Source of the DNA: Bacteroidales bacterium UBA3743
Lineage (GTDB): Bacteria; Bacteroidota; Bacteroidia; Bacteroidales; Paludibacteraceae
Direction: 5' to 3'
DNA length: 62,252 nucleotides
NCBI GenBank assembly: GCA_002371265.1
Contig: DFGT01000015.1
Coordinates: 7,920 to 70,171 of the forward strand
The position numbers and the translations under genes were made by a program. The notes beneath the pieces are model-generated. The model saw only the letters and a list, made by a program, of their open reading frames with translations, did not search any database and had not been told where the DNA came from. This document shows positions 1 to 7,513 of this stretch, piece after piece (the stretch's first letter is position 1; every line of letters starts with the position of its first letter).

Positions 1-258
1 AAGAAGGCTGTTGAGTGCGGTTACTGGCATCTATGGAGATTCAACCCAGCTCTTGAGGCAGAGGGTAAGAATCCATTTACTCTTGACTCTAAGGAGCCTG
101 ACTACACTAAGTTCCAGGATTTCTTGAAGGGTGAGAACCGTTACGCTTCAGTAATGAAGATGTACCCTTCTGAGGCTCAGGAGTTGTTCAACGCTAGTGA
201 GGAAATGGCTAAGAAGCGTTACCAGAGCTACGTTCGTATGAGCAAGATGGAATATTAA
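1..258 (+). CDS. nifJ: Pyruvate:ferredoxin (flavodoxin) oxidoreductase, 3' end
   Basis: The window opens inside an ORF that ends with TAA at 256-258. The 85 visible residues contain ECGYWHLWRFNP, NPFTLDSKEPD and a C-terminal SYVRMSKMEY, which I recognise as the extreme C-terminus of the single-chain pyruvate:ferredoxin oxidoreductases of anaerobic Bacteroidales. The family converts pyruvate and CoA to acetyl-CoA and CO2, passing electrons to ferredoxin or flavodoxin in the cytoplasm. This stretch belongs to the last part of the TPP-binding region, so cofactor motifs are outside the window. A rho-independent terminator follows 22 bases after the stop, so it is the last gene of its transcript. 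The gene is partial only because the window cuts it. Confidence 0.85.
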   Translation, partial: KKAVECGYWHLWRFNPALEAEGKNPFTLDSKEPDYTKFQDFLKGENRYASVMKMYPSEAQELFNASEEMAKKRYQSYVRMSKMEY

Positions 259-280
259 TAAATAGTCCATTATAATAAAG

Positions 281-310
281 AGAGCGGCATTGCAAAATGT
301 CGCTCTTTTT
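281..310 (+). terminator. Terminator of nifJ
   Basis: AGAGCGGCAT and ATGTCGCTCT pair over 10 bp (one G.T) around a TGCAAA loop and run into a T tract. It lies just after the oxidoreductase stop codon. Confidence 0.85.
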
Positions 311-340
311 GTGTTTGTAGGGGCAGACCTTGTGCCTGCC

Positions 341-598
341 ATATTTAATTTAACGTGAGTTCGACGAAATCAAAAAGATAGTTGGAGTGTCATAAATGAG
401 GATTGTTAAGGACGGAACGTCCTAACCCCTTCCAACGTGCGAGCCGTAGGCGAGCACATAAAATTTAATAAAACCACAGAGAGAAAAAGTTTGCAGAGAA
501 AGACTTCGCCTTTTTATGAGAAAAGGAAGTTAGATTTCAATCAAAAGTGGAAAATGATTCACAGATTACAATTCATCGTACTTACGTTAATTTAATAT
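341..598 (-). repeat. Three-hairpin dispersed repeat, copy 1
   Basis: Minus-oriented copy of a repeat also found at 40350-40581, 61853-62054 and 62116-62252. Read on the minus strand it holds, in order, hairpin H1 (499-513, AAAGGC/GTCTTT with one G.T pair), H2 (437-457, GTGCTCGCC/GGCTCGCAC with an internal TC/TC loop) and H3 (409-423, AGGACG/CGTCCT). The box TTAACAATCCTCA follows H3. Near-inverted ends, ATATTTAATTTAACGTGAG at 341-359 and the complement of CTTACGTTAATTTAATAT at 581-598, bracket it. It makes up most of the nifJ-GT90 intergenic region, in which I see no gene. Confidence 0.7.
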
Positions 599-654
599 GC
601 CTGTTACGTTTTTAATAAATATGTATGTAAATAGAGGATTGTTAAAGACCGTAT

Positions 655-745
655 TTTATATAAAAATTATTCCGCTCACCCTTCGGGTTCGCGGATGGTG
701 AGAATGTAAGGGCGTTCCGTCCTTTTGAATCCTCACTTGTGACAG
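655..745 (+). repeat. Diverged partial copy of the three-hairpin repeat
   Basis: Plus-oriented remnant. H2 is at 672-694 with different stem bases (CCGC..ACCC/GGGT..GCGG) but the same TC/TC internal loop. H3 is at 709-723 (AGGGCG TTC CGTCCT, one G.T pair), followed by GAATCCTCA. A fragment GAGGATTGTTAAAGACCG at about 635-652 looks like the edge of another minus-oriented copy. H1 is not visible. Confidence 0.55.
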
Positions 746-781
746 ACCATCTATCTGTTTTGGAAAATAATAATGATGCCC

Positions 782-1750
782 CTACACCATTTTAAAATAT
801 TTATTCAATACAGCTAAAGAAATCAAATCCTCTCGTTTTTTATCCATAAATTGAGCCACATATTCATGAGCATGTTCAATGATTGCTTTTGCTTCTTCCG
901 GATGTTCATGGTAATAGCGTACACGTTCCTCCACATCTGAGAAATCAGTAGCCACTTCAACATAATGGTAATTAGGAATCAATGTGCCTTCCATAAACCA
1001 TGTCTCACAAGTTGGACGAGGCATGACCGCTAAAGAGTTGGAAGACATAACCCATTTTAAATTGCTTGCAACGTCATTTCCCTCTATTGCCATTATAAAT
1101 TGGCAGTCAAGATGTTCTTTAATTGTCATTTTGCCAGTTCTCCACTCAGCGGGAGAGTCAGTCTTGCGCCCCACGTCGCCCACATCAAAAAGAGGATTTC
1201 CATAAAATTTTGCCATAAAATCTTTTCTCGACTGTTTCCCTGCAATTTTTCCACGAAAAACAACCTTAAAATCCTTTTCTTCAAACGATTTTTCGTCATC
1301 CACAAAAATAAAATGGCGAACCTTATCAAGTTTCAAGACAACAGAGTTATGATTATTTTCACATAATGGTCTGCTTTTCACCACTGATGGAAATTCAGGC
1401 ACATACGTCACATCGCCAGGCTCAAAACCCCATTTTTTTTCACCTGGGAAAAACCTTGTAAATTCGTATGTGTCATGCATATACACGTTCCCACCCCACA
1501 CCTTTTTCCAAGAATCACTTAGACATTCCGCGGTATTTGGCAAAACGACAGGAGCGTTGATCTTACAATAATAATCCACACGCCTCATGATATAATCGCG
1601 ATCTTGTCGAGATTCTATTTGAGCAAGAAGACGGGGCAAACGATTCCTGCACAAACAACGAGGCTCCAACAATCGCATATAACAACGCAAATAGTAGGCA
1701 AACTTCATATTTTTCCCACTATTCAAAGTATAATATATCTTTCTCAACAT
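782..1750 (-). CDS. Glycosyltransferase family 90 / LpsA-type glycosyltransferase
   Basis: 322 residues. The C-terminal half carries the features of the CAP10/lipopolysaccharide-A family: a VVFRGKIAGKQSRKDF stretch near 165-180, IKEHLDCQFIMAIEGND, then KWVMSSNSLAVMPRP and TWFMEGTLIPNYHYVEV, which form the nucleotide-sugar side of these enzymes. The family transfers glucose or xylose units to surface glycans and is probably cytoplasmic and peripheral; there is no signal peptide or clear TM. The basic N-terminus (ATG at 1750; a second ATG 14 codons in) may help membrane association. It is monocistronic and divergent from the lipoprotein gene at 1914. A minus-strand -7 box TAATTTTG lies at 1790-1797. 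The acceptor cannot be inferred. Confidence 0.82.
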   Translation of the reverse strand: MLRKIYYTLNSGKNMKFAYYLRCYMRLLEPRCLCRNRLPRLLAQIESRQDRDYIMRRVDYYCKINAPVVLPNTAECLSDSWKKVWGGNVYMHDTYEFTRFFPGEKKWGFEPGDVTYVPEFPSVVKSRPLCENNHNSVVLKLDKVRHFIFVDDEKSFEEKDFKVVFRGKIAGKQSRKDFMAKFYGNPLFDVGDVGRKTDSPAEWRTGKMTIKEHLDCQFIMAIEGNDVASNLKWVMSSNSLAVMPRPTCETWFMEGTLIPNYHYVEVATDFSDVEERVRYYHEHPEEAKAIIEHAHEYVAQFMDKKREDLISLAVLNKYFKMV

Positions 1751-1808
1751 CCGATTATAAACATTATTCTACATAATTGTACAGCGTGGCAAAATTAATA
1801 ATATTTTA

Positions 1809-1840
1809 TTTGTTTTGTTGTAGACAAATTGATAATTTTG
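1809..1840 (+). promoter_or_regulatory. Bacteroidales promoter of the lipoprotein gene at 1914
   Basis: TTTG at 1809-1812, 20-base spacer, TAATTTTG at 1833-1840. This fits the Bacteroidota TTTG / TAnnTTTG consensus and leaves about 65 bases of leader before the ATG. Confidence 0.65.
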
Positions 1841-1913
1841 CAAATGAATGGAATTTCAAAATAGTTTTGAAATTTAGTCCAGAATTAATAAAATAACAAA
1901 ATATTAAAGAACA

Positions 1914-2753
1914 ATGACTATCAAAGCATTAAACGGAGGTAAGCTCCTATGCCTTATGGCAGCAGTAACAGGTGTATTGACACTTGGTTCATGTAACAAG
2001 GATGATGATGATCCACAACCAGAACCAGCTCCAGTGGTTCCAGTGGACACAACACCAAAGAAGGTTATCTATCCAGATCAGTTCTCTTTCAGACTTAACA
2101 ATTCTACACCAGATTCTCTAAGAGACACAATCAAGGCAAACACATTGCTTGCCGACGGAATCAACTCAGACAGCATCAGCGTTGACGTTATTCTTCGCAA
2201 CAAGACAAATGTTGATCCAGCATCAGTGTCATTCACTGTTTCTAACAGCTTCCTTGGAAAGGTTAATGTTTCTGACAACGCATCAATCACTGATTCTATT
2301 TTCAGCGTGACTTTCCCTGCTATCGAGGGCTCTTACGCATTGTCTATCAATGGCAAGAACAGAAAATTTAGTGTTGTTAGCACAGAAAAGACAACTTCAG
2401 CTAACAGAAAACTTTCGAATAAGTATACTGTAAAGCTTGATGCAACTAACAAATCTATCTGCGGAATAGAGTTTGTTCCAAAAGAAAAAATCACAGTTGC
2501 TCATTTGAAGGGTTCTGGAAAATTTGTTAATCTTTCTGACGATACTTACAATAAGTATTTGACATCTGCACTTTCTTATGTTAAAGCAGACATCGACGAT
2601 ATTATTACAGAGAATGCTGAAGAGCTTCTTCCTCTAAAAGAGTTAAAGCATTTTGCATATGTTGCAGAAAATGGAAACATTTTCGTAGTCAATGTTGTTA
2701 GTGGCAATGTTGATGATGCTGCTACAGAGGTCGCTCTTGAAATTGTATATTAA
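1914..2753 (+). CDS. Surface lipoprotein of unknown function next to a cytolysin-like gene
   Basis: 279 residues. Residues 1-27 form a type II signal peptide ending in the lipobox LGSC (Cys27). The next residues NKDDDD match the acidic lipoprotein export signal that sends Bacteroidota lipoproteins to the cell surface. A proline-rich linker (PQPEPAPVVPVD) follows. The rest is Ser/Thr/Asn-rich and beta-like; I do not recognise a family. It has its own promoter and a terminator at 2773-2801, so it is transcribed apart from, but in parallel with, the cytolysin-like gene 226 bases downstream. Three consecutive surface lipoproteins suggest a shared role, but nothing in this sequence proves it. Confidence 0.75.
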   Translation: MTIKALNGGKLLCLMAAVTGVLTLGSCNKDDDDPQPEPAPVVPVDTTPKKVIYPDQFSFRLNNSTPDSLRDTIKANTLLADGINSDSISVDVILRNKTNVDPASVSFTVSNSFLGKVNVSDNASITDSIFSVTFPAIEGSYALSINGKNRKFSVVSTEKTTSANRKLSNKYTVKLDATNKSICGIEFVPKEKITVAHLKGSGKFVNLSDDTYNKYLTSALSYVKADIDDIITENAEELLPLKELKHFAYVAENGNIFVVNVVSGNVDDAATEVALEIVY

Positions 2754-2772
2754 TCATTAAAATTAATTCCCT

Positions 2773-2801
2773 AAGCCCGGCATTTATGTCGGGCTTTTTT
2801 G
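2773..2801 (+). terminator. Terminator of the 1914 lipoprotein gene
   Basis: AAGCCCGGCAT/ATGTCGGGCTT stem followed by TTTTTT. Confidence 0.85.
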
Positions 2802-2918
2802 TTTATTGGATAGTCACACTACCCGATTAATCTTTACGAATAGCAATTTACATAAAAAAACAGGAATTTAGTCGCATCTTTTTTAGATTTTTTAACAAAA
2901 AAAAGTGACAGACAATGG

Positions 2919-2948
2919 TTGTGCAGACAAGAATAACTTGTAATTTTG
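2919..2948 (+). promoter_or_regulatory. Promoter of the cytolysin-like gene
   Basis: TTG at 2919-2921, 19-base spacer, TAATTTTG at 2941-2948, 31 bases before the ATG. Confidence 0.7.
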
Positions 2949-2979
2949 CAAAATCAAAAATAATTAAAGAAAAAAAAAC

Positions 2980-4647
2980 ATGAGGTTAAAAAAGTTTTTA
3001 TCGCCATGTGCGATAGGTATTGTAGCAGTCCTATTTACGTGTTCTTGTAAAGATGAGGAGGTCGAACAAGAAAGTTCAGAACCTGCCGAAACATTGGATG
3101 GTTTCATTTTCGGTTTAGGGGATCCGATTCAACCAAATGTTGGAGGAAATGAACAAATTGGAGATGTTCTTACAGAAATTGATGAAAACACTAAGACGTA
3201 TTGTGAATGTACAAAGTACAAAGCAAGTGAATCTTTTTCCGAGGTTCTTTTGATGGATCCTACTTCTGATGTGATTTATCCCGGTAGTATTTTAGATGGC
3301 AACTCAGTTGCAGAAGGATCATACAGACAAATTGTTCTGGAAAGAGGACCTTTAACTATTTCCACAGATTTTCCGAACATTGTGGGGGATGTTGTCAGGA
3401 CAGTTGAAAAACCTTCATTGTCTAGTTTGACACAGTCTATGAAAGATATGATGTATGATTCTGGTGTTGACGGTGCGACTCCTGCATCTTGCTCTTTTGA
3501 AATCAAAGAGATTGTGTCAGAAGAACAATTAGCAATGGCTGTTGGAGCAAGTGTTGAATATAAGAAACTAAAATTGCGAGACAATTTTGATTTTTCCAAG
3601 ACAAGCACAACATCAAAATATTTGGTAAAATTCCAACAAGTTTATTACACAGTCAATGTTGATGCTCCGTCGTCTCCATCAAAGTTTTTCGCCTCATCTG
3701 TGTCTGCCTCTGATTTAAGACAAGCAATTGGAGGAGGAAGTACTGTTCCCGTTTATGTTTCTAGCATTAAATATGGACGTGCCGCCTATTTTTGCGTTGA
3801 AAGTAATGAAAAATCAGATTCTGTCGCAAATGTCTTGGACTCTTCATTCAAATTGGGTAAAAGCAGTATCGTTCTAAATGATTCTACGACTGCTTATAAA
3901 AAATTGAAGGATTATTCCATTTCTGGAACTGTGATTGGAGGATCCTCTAAGGATGCTGTTGGAGCAGTCAAGGGTTATGAGAAGATGATTGAATTTATCA
4001 CAAATGGAGGTGATTTCTCTAAGGAATCTCCATCTAAACCAATCGCATTCACATTGAGAAGACTTTCTAACTATGATGAGTTTGGAGTTGTGAACGCTAC
4101 TGAATATATCGCAAGAAACTGTAAATCAACAAATGCATCAATAACTGCAGAAAATTTCTATGGAGTAAAGGGAGAAAATGATGTTTGTGGCACAATCAAG
4201 CTACGTCTTAAATATCCAGATGGAGAATTGTCATCTTGGTTTTACGTGCTAAACCAACCTATTTCAGAAAGTGGAGCAATTAATGTACCTGTTGGAAAAA
4301 CAATAGAAGCACCAATGGCTGGACATTCTGTTCCTTTCACTATCGATTATAGTAGATATGAAGGCACTAAATTAGTAGTTGATGCACAATTGTATGAGTG
4401 GGACAAGCCATGTGGCTGTGGAAACCGTCACGAGTATGATGATTACAATGCATTCTATAAAGAATATGTTCTTTCTGATATTCTTGACAATAATAATGGC
4501 AAAGTGACTATTGAGCTTCAGTTGACTAATGAATTCACTGAAAGTCATCATTATAGAGGTTTATTTAATAATGTTTTAAGTCATGAGCCTGGAACATCTG
4601 CAACAGATTGCCGTGTTCAATTTACATTTAATGTCAAAGTTCAATAA
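2980..4647 (+). CDS. Cholesterol-dependent-cytolysin-like surface lipoprotein
   Basis: 555 residues. Signal peptide II with lipidated Cys23 followed by KDEEVEQE, an acidic surface-export signal. The body matches the thiol-activated cytolysin family: FQQVYYTVNVDAPSSPSKFF and VYVSSIKYGRAAYF near residues 223-270 align with the classical KQIFYTVSANLPNNPADVF and FVSNVAYGRTVFV blocks; VIGGSSKDA corresponds to the LGGD turn; PIAFTLRRL and NATEYIA correspond to the PISYTSVFL and NRTEYVE strands. The place of the membrane-binding undecapeptide (ECTGLAWEWWR in toxins) is taken by LYEWDKPCGCG, so cholesterol recognition is unlikely. Family knowledge: soluble relatives form large beta-barrel pores, and lipid-anchored CDC-like proteins occur in Bacteroidota. 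A pore or surface-binding role is inferred. It probably shares a transcript with the lipoprotein gene 20 bases downstream. Confidence 0.8.
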   Translation: MRLKKFLSPCAIGIVAVLFTCSCKDEEVEQESSEPAETLDGFIFGLGDPIQPNVGGNEQIGDVLTEIDENTKTYCECTKYKASESFSEVLLMDPTSDVIYPGSILDGNSVAEGSYRQIVLERGPLTISTDFPNIVGDVVRTVEKPSLSSLTQSMKDMMYDSGVDGATPASCSFEIKEIVSEEQLAMAVGASVEYKKLKLRDNFDFSKTSTTSKYLVKFQQVYYTVNVDAPSSPSKFFASSVSASDLRQAIGGGSTVPVYVSSIKYGRAAYFCVESNEKSDSVANVLDSSFKLGKSSIVLNDSTTAYKKLKDYSISGTVIGGSSKDAVGAVKGYEKMIEFITNGGDFSKESPSKPIAFTLRRLSNYDEFGVVNATEYIARNCKSTNASITAENFYGVKGENDVCGTIKLRLKYPDGELSSWFYVLNQPISESGAINVPVGKTIEAPMAGHSVPFTIDYSRYEGTKLVVDAQLYEWDKPCGCGNRHEYDDYNAFYKEYVLSDILDNNNGKVTIELQLTNEFTESHHYRGLFNNVLSHEPGTSATDCRVQFTFNVKVQ

Positions 4648-4667
4648 ATACTTAAAAATTAGTAAAC

Positions 4668-5351
4668 ATGAAAACAAGTATTAAGTTTATTGTTTTAATG
4701 AGTGTTTTATGCACTGGATTTTTTTCGTGCAAAGACAATGAGGAAGAAGAAGGTAAAGATGAGCCTAAGCAGGAGACAAAAGAGTTGAAGAAAGTCCTTT
4801 CTGGCGAGTTTGTGCTGGACAATCAGTACGGACAGGATATGTTTTTTAATGCAAAAGAGATGAAAATCAGCACTGCAAGCAACTTTGATTTTGCTTTCGC
4901 TTATTATGACACTGTAAGAACTTTTGATTTTACTGAAAAATTAAAATCATCATTTGATTATGCTTCAAGTACAAACACTACATATCCGAAGTATTTCCTT
5001 GCCGGAGGAACATCTGTTGATTTGAATCAACTGACAGCAGTTGATCTATCAACACGTTCCACTTCATTCTACATTTTGCCTGATGATTTCACATCAACAA
5101 AGTTTGATACTTTGAAAACAGTTTCCGGACTGTTGCACGTGTTCGAATCAGCGAAGATCGTAAGAAATCAGGTAGATAAGTCATCAGATATTTATTTCTC
5201 TGATGGTTTTGGCTGGTCGGAAGGCACTCTTATTGGATTCAAAACACAAGAGGGGAAATGCGGTATCATCAAAGTGATTAGCGATCCTTATAATTATAAT
5301 CGACAAAAAGTCGGTCAGATTGAGATTGCAGTCAAGTTTGAGGGAGAATAA
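4668..5351 (+). CDS. Surface lipoprotein of unknown function, co-transcribed with the cytolysin-like gene
   Basis: 227 residues. Lipobox FFSC with Cys21, then KDNEEEE, an acidic surface-export signal. The remainder is predicted mostly beta; the C-terminal GFKTQEGKCGIIKVISDP resembles the repeated-strand ends seen in several secreted Bacteroidales families but is not enough for a family call. It starts 20 bases after the cytolysin-like stop, has no promoter of its own that I can see, and is followed by a terminator, so it is the second gene of a two-gene operon. A partner, chaperone or inhibitor of the CDC-like protein is a reasonable guess from position only. Confidence 0.72.
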   Translation: MKTSIKFIVLMSVLCTGFFSCKDNEEEEGKDEPKQETKELKKVLSGEFVLDNQYGQDMFFNAKEMKISTASNFDFAFAYYDTVRTFDFTEKLKSSFDYASSTNTTYPKYFLAGGTSVDLNQLTAVDLSTRSTSFYILPDDFTSTKFDTLKTVSGLLHVFESAKIVRNQVDKSSDIYFSDGFGWSEGTLIGFKTQEGKCGIIKVISDPYNYNRQKVGQIEIAVKFEGE

Positions 5352-5374
5352 TCTATTCATCACTTGAATCTGTA

Positions 5375-5402
5375 AGGGCTGACCTCGTGTCTGCCCTTTT
5401 TT
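5375..5402 (+). terminator. Terminator of the cytolysin-like operon
   Basis: AGGGC-T-GAC / GTC-T-GCCCT stem around CTCGT, then TTTTTT. Its sequence belongs to the GGGCAGAC..GTCTGCC palindrome type seen elsewhere in this window (317-340, 30918-30940). Confidence 0.75.
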
Positions 5403-5816
5403 ATTCCTTCCACTCCTCAAAGTAAGAATCGTTATCAAACGCTGCTAGAATTATACGTGTGACGGCTATCTTGTCTTTTACATCACATTCGTAAGTGACT
5501 GAAGGATGTGCATCTATGCAACCTGCTTTGTAAGGTCGCCAGAAATGGATTTCTATTATATTGGGATAAAATTCTTTAGATGTCCTATACAGTTTTCCAC
5601 GATGTTTCTTTTAAAGCCTTCAATGTTATATCCTGTTCTGGCGTTGTTTTTTCCTCAAACGGCAAAACGAAACATTTGCTAACGGCATCATATATATTAT
5701 CCGCTATCATTTCTATATCAGCATCAATAAGAATGATATAAGCAGGTTTTATTCCAATAAAGTAAGAGCATTTTACCGTCGGGAAAACTTATAATGTTTT
5801 CTGTTTTGTATATCAT
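5401..5816 (-). pseudogene. Frameshifted hypothetical gene (two frameshifts)
   Basis: Reading the minus strand from an ATG at 5816-5814 gives MIYKTENIISFPDGKM, then a frame change after about 15 codons continues as CSYFIGIKPAYIILIDADIEMI and onward. A second frame change near the WK of ETSWK continues as LYRTSKEFYPNIIEIHFW and runs to YFEEWKE and TAA at 5403-5401. Joined, the three segments give one coherent protein of about 138 residues with protein-like composition throughout, whereas each single frame stops early. I do not recognise the family. Decay of a small cytosolic protein gene is the simplest reading; two base-call errors are the alternative. Confidence 0.6.
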
Positions 5817-5952
5817 TATACATTTTTCCATTAATATAAATTTTTGTTAGTTAGATAAAGCTCTCTACAAATATAATCATTATAAACATCCATAGCCTAA
5901 TCAAAAAAAAATGAAAACTCAGTAGATAATTTGTGATAATTACATATAAAAA
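5817..5952. other. AT-rich gap with no gene seen
   Basis: Short AT-rich interval between the pseudogene and the cstA terminator. No ORF, promoter or repeat that I can support. Confidence 0.5.
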
Positions 5953-5974
5953 GAGACGCGATTTCCCGCGTCTC
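5953..5974 (-). terminator. Terminator of cstA
   Basis: GAGACGCG and CGCGTCTC around ATTTCC, with a T run on the minus strand beyond it. A member of the AGAGACG palindrome family of this window. Confidence 0.75.
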
Positions 5975-6002
5975 CTCATATATCTCAAATAAATTAACTT
6001 TA

Positions 6003-7439
6003 TTATTTGATTGTCAGATCTGTTGAATCTTTTTTAGAATTCATACTCTTCAAATATACGGCAACAGTCATGATTGTCACCACAGCTCCTGCTGTATATG
6101 AGATTGTTTTGTCGAGATGCAGACACTCTGGAGCGATGAAGATGTATGTCGAGCAAACCATTGTCATGAAGATTGCTGGCACGAATGTCACCCACCAATA
6201 GTTTCCTCTCTTTCTCAAAAAGACGGTGATTGCCCACAATGTGAATACCGACAATGCCTGATTACACCATGCGAAATATCTCCAGATCAGATTGAATCCC
6301 TCTTTGTCGCTTACACTGTAGATCAACACAATCAATGTCACTGCAAAGATAGGCAAACTGATTGCCAATCTGCTTTTGATTGTCTTCTGCTCTTTATTCA
6401 AGAAATCCGCAACAATAAGACGGGCGCTTCTCAACGCTGTATCTCCACTTGTGATAGGTGCGAAAACGACTCCCAATAGAGCCAATACACTTCCTACCTC
6501 TCCTAGCCAATTCTTTGTGATATTATCTACGATTAGAGCGGCATTGTTTTCTCCCATACCATGCTCGTTGAAGAAATAGTTGGCTGCGGCTGCCCAAATT
6601 AGAGCCACAATACCCTCTGTGATCATCGCACCGTAGAAGATTGGTCTACCATGCTTCTCATTTGTCATACAACGTGCCATAAGCGGACTCTGTGTGGCAT
6701 GGAATCCACTGATCGCTCCACATGCGATACTTACAAACATCATTGGGAACAGTGGCATATTCTCTTCTCCTGCTGGATGTGTGTTCTGCAATCCATCCCA
6801 AATCTCTGGCAATGCGGGACTTGTCTTGACCAACATCACCAACACTCCTACTGCCATAAAGATCAATGCAATAGCAAACAATGGATATACTTTTCCAATT
6901 ACCTTGTCGATAGGTAGCAATGTGGCTAGGATATAGTATACAAAAATCACTCCAAACCAAACTGTTGGGTCAAAAGATGTCAATTTTGCCAGAATAGCTG
7001 ATGGTCCGCTCACAAACACAGCTCCTACAAGAACCATCAAAATCACTGTGAAGATGCGCATCACCGTCTTTGCCTTCATACCTAGATGACGACCGATGAT
7101 GTCTGGAAGACTCTCGCCTCCTTCTCTAAGACTCATCATTCCTGCCAGATAATCGTGTACGGCTCCTGCAAAAATACATCCGAACACAATCCACAAGTAA
7201 GATGCAGCACCGAATTTAGCACCCATGATGGCACCGAAAATTGGTCCAAGGCCTGCAATGTTCAAAAACTGAATCATGAAGATTCGCCATGTTGGCAATG
7301 GCATGAAATCCACTCCGTCTTGCTTGGCAATGGCAGGAGTCACTCTGTTGGGATCTGGGCCAAACACTTTCTCTACAAATTTTCCATAAACGAGATAGCC
7401 CAAAACAAGTGCGACAAACGCAATGTAAAAAGAATTCAT
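6003..7439 (-). CDS. cstA: Carbon starvation protein A (peptide/pyruvate transporter)
   Basis: 478 residues, multi-spanning inner-membrane protein. The start is typical for CstA: a short first helix, GPDPNRVTPA, then QFLNIAGLGPIFGAIMGAKFG and AGAVHDYLAGMMSLREGGESLPD, all diagnostic. Around 12 hydrophobic segments follow, with GFHATQSPLMARCM and FAPITSGDTALRSARL as further conserved cytosolic loops. Length matches the short CstA form common in anaerobes (the E. coli form is about 700). Family members import peptides or pyruvate during carbon limitation. It stands alone, with a palindromic terminator 29 bases after the stop. Confidence 0.92.
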   Translation of the reverse strand: MNSFYIAFVALVLGYLVYGKFVEKVFGPDPNRVTPAIAKQDGVDFMPLPTWRIFMIQFLNIAGLGPIFGAIMGAKFGAASYLWIVFGCIFAGAVHDYLAGMMSLREGGESLPDIIGRHLGMKAKTVMRIFTVILMVLVGAVFVSGPSAILAKLTSFDPTVWFGVIFVYYILATLLPIDKVIGKVYPLFAIALIFMAVGVLVMLVKTSPALPEIWDGLQNTHPAGEENMPLFPMMFVSIACGAISGFHATQSPLMARCMTNEKHGRPIFYGAMITEGIVALIWAAAANYFFNEHGMGENNAALIVDNITKNWLGEVGSVLALLGVVFAPITSGDTALRSARLIVADFLNKEQKTIKSRLAISLPIFAVTLIVLIYSVSDKEGFNLIWRYFAWCNQALSVFTLWAITVFLRKRGNYWWVTFVPAIFMTMVCSTYIFIAPECLHLDKTISYTAGAVVTIMTVAVYLKSMNSKKDSTDLTIK

Positions 7440-7457
7440 CTTTTTCTAAAATTATAA

Positions 7458-7485
7458 GTAGAGACGCAGCACACTACGTCTCTAC
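7458..7485 (-). terminator. Terminator of the manC operon
   Basis: GTAGAGACG and CGTCTCTAC, 9 bp perfect, around a 10-base loop. It sits between the stop of the guanylyltransferase gene and the start of cstA. Confidence 0.65.
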
Positions 7486-7513
7486 ATTATTAACTATTAA
7501 TTATTAATTCTAA

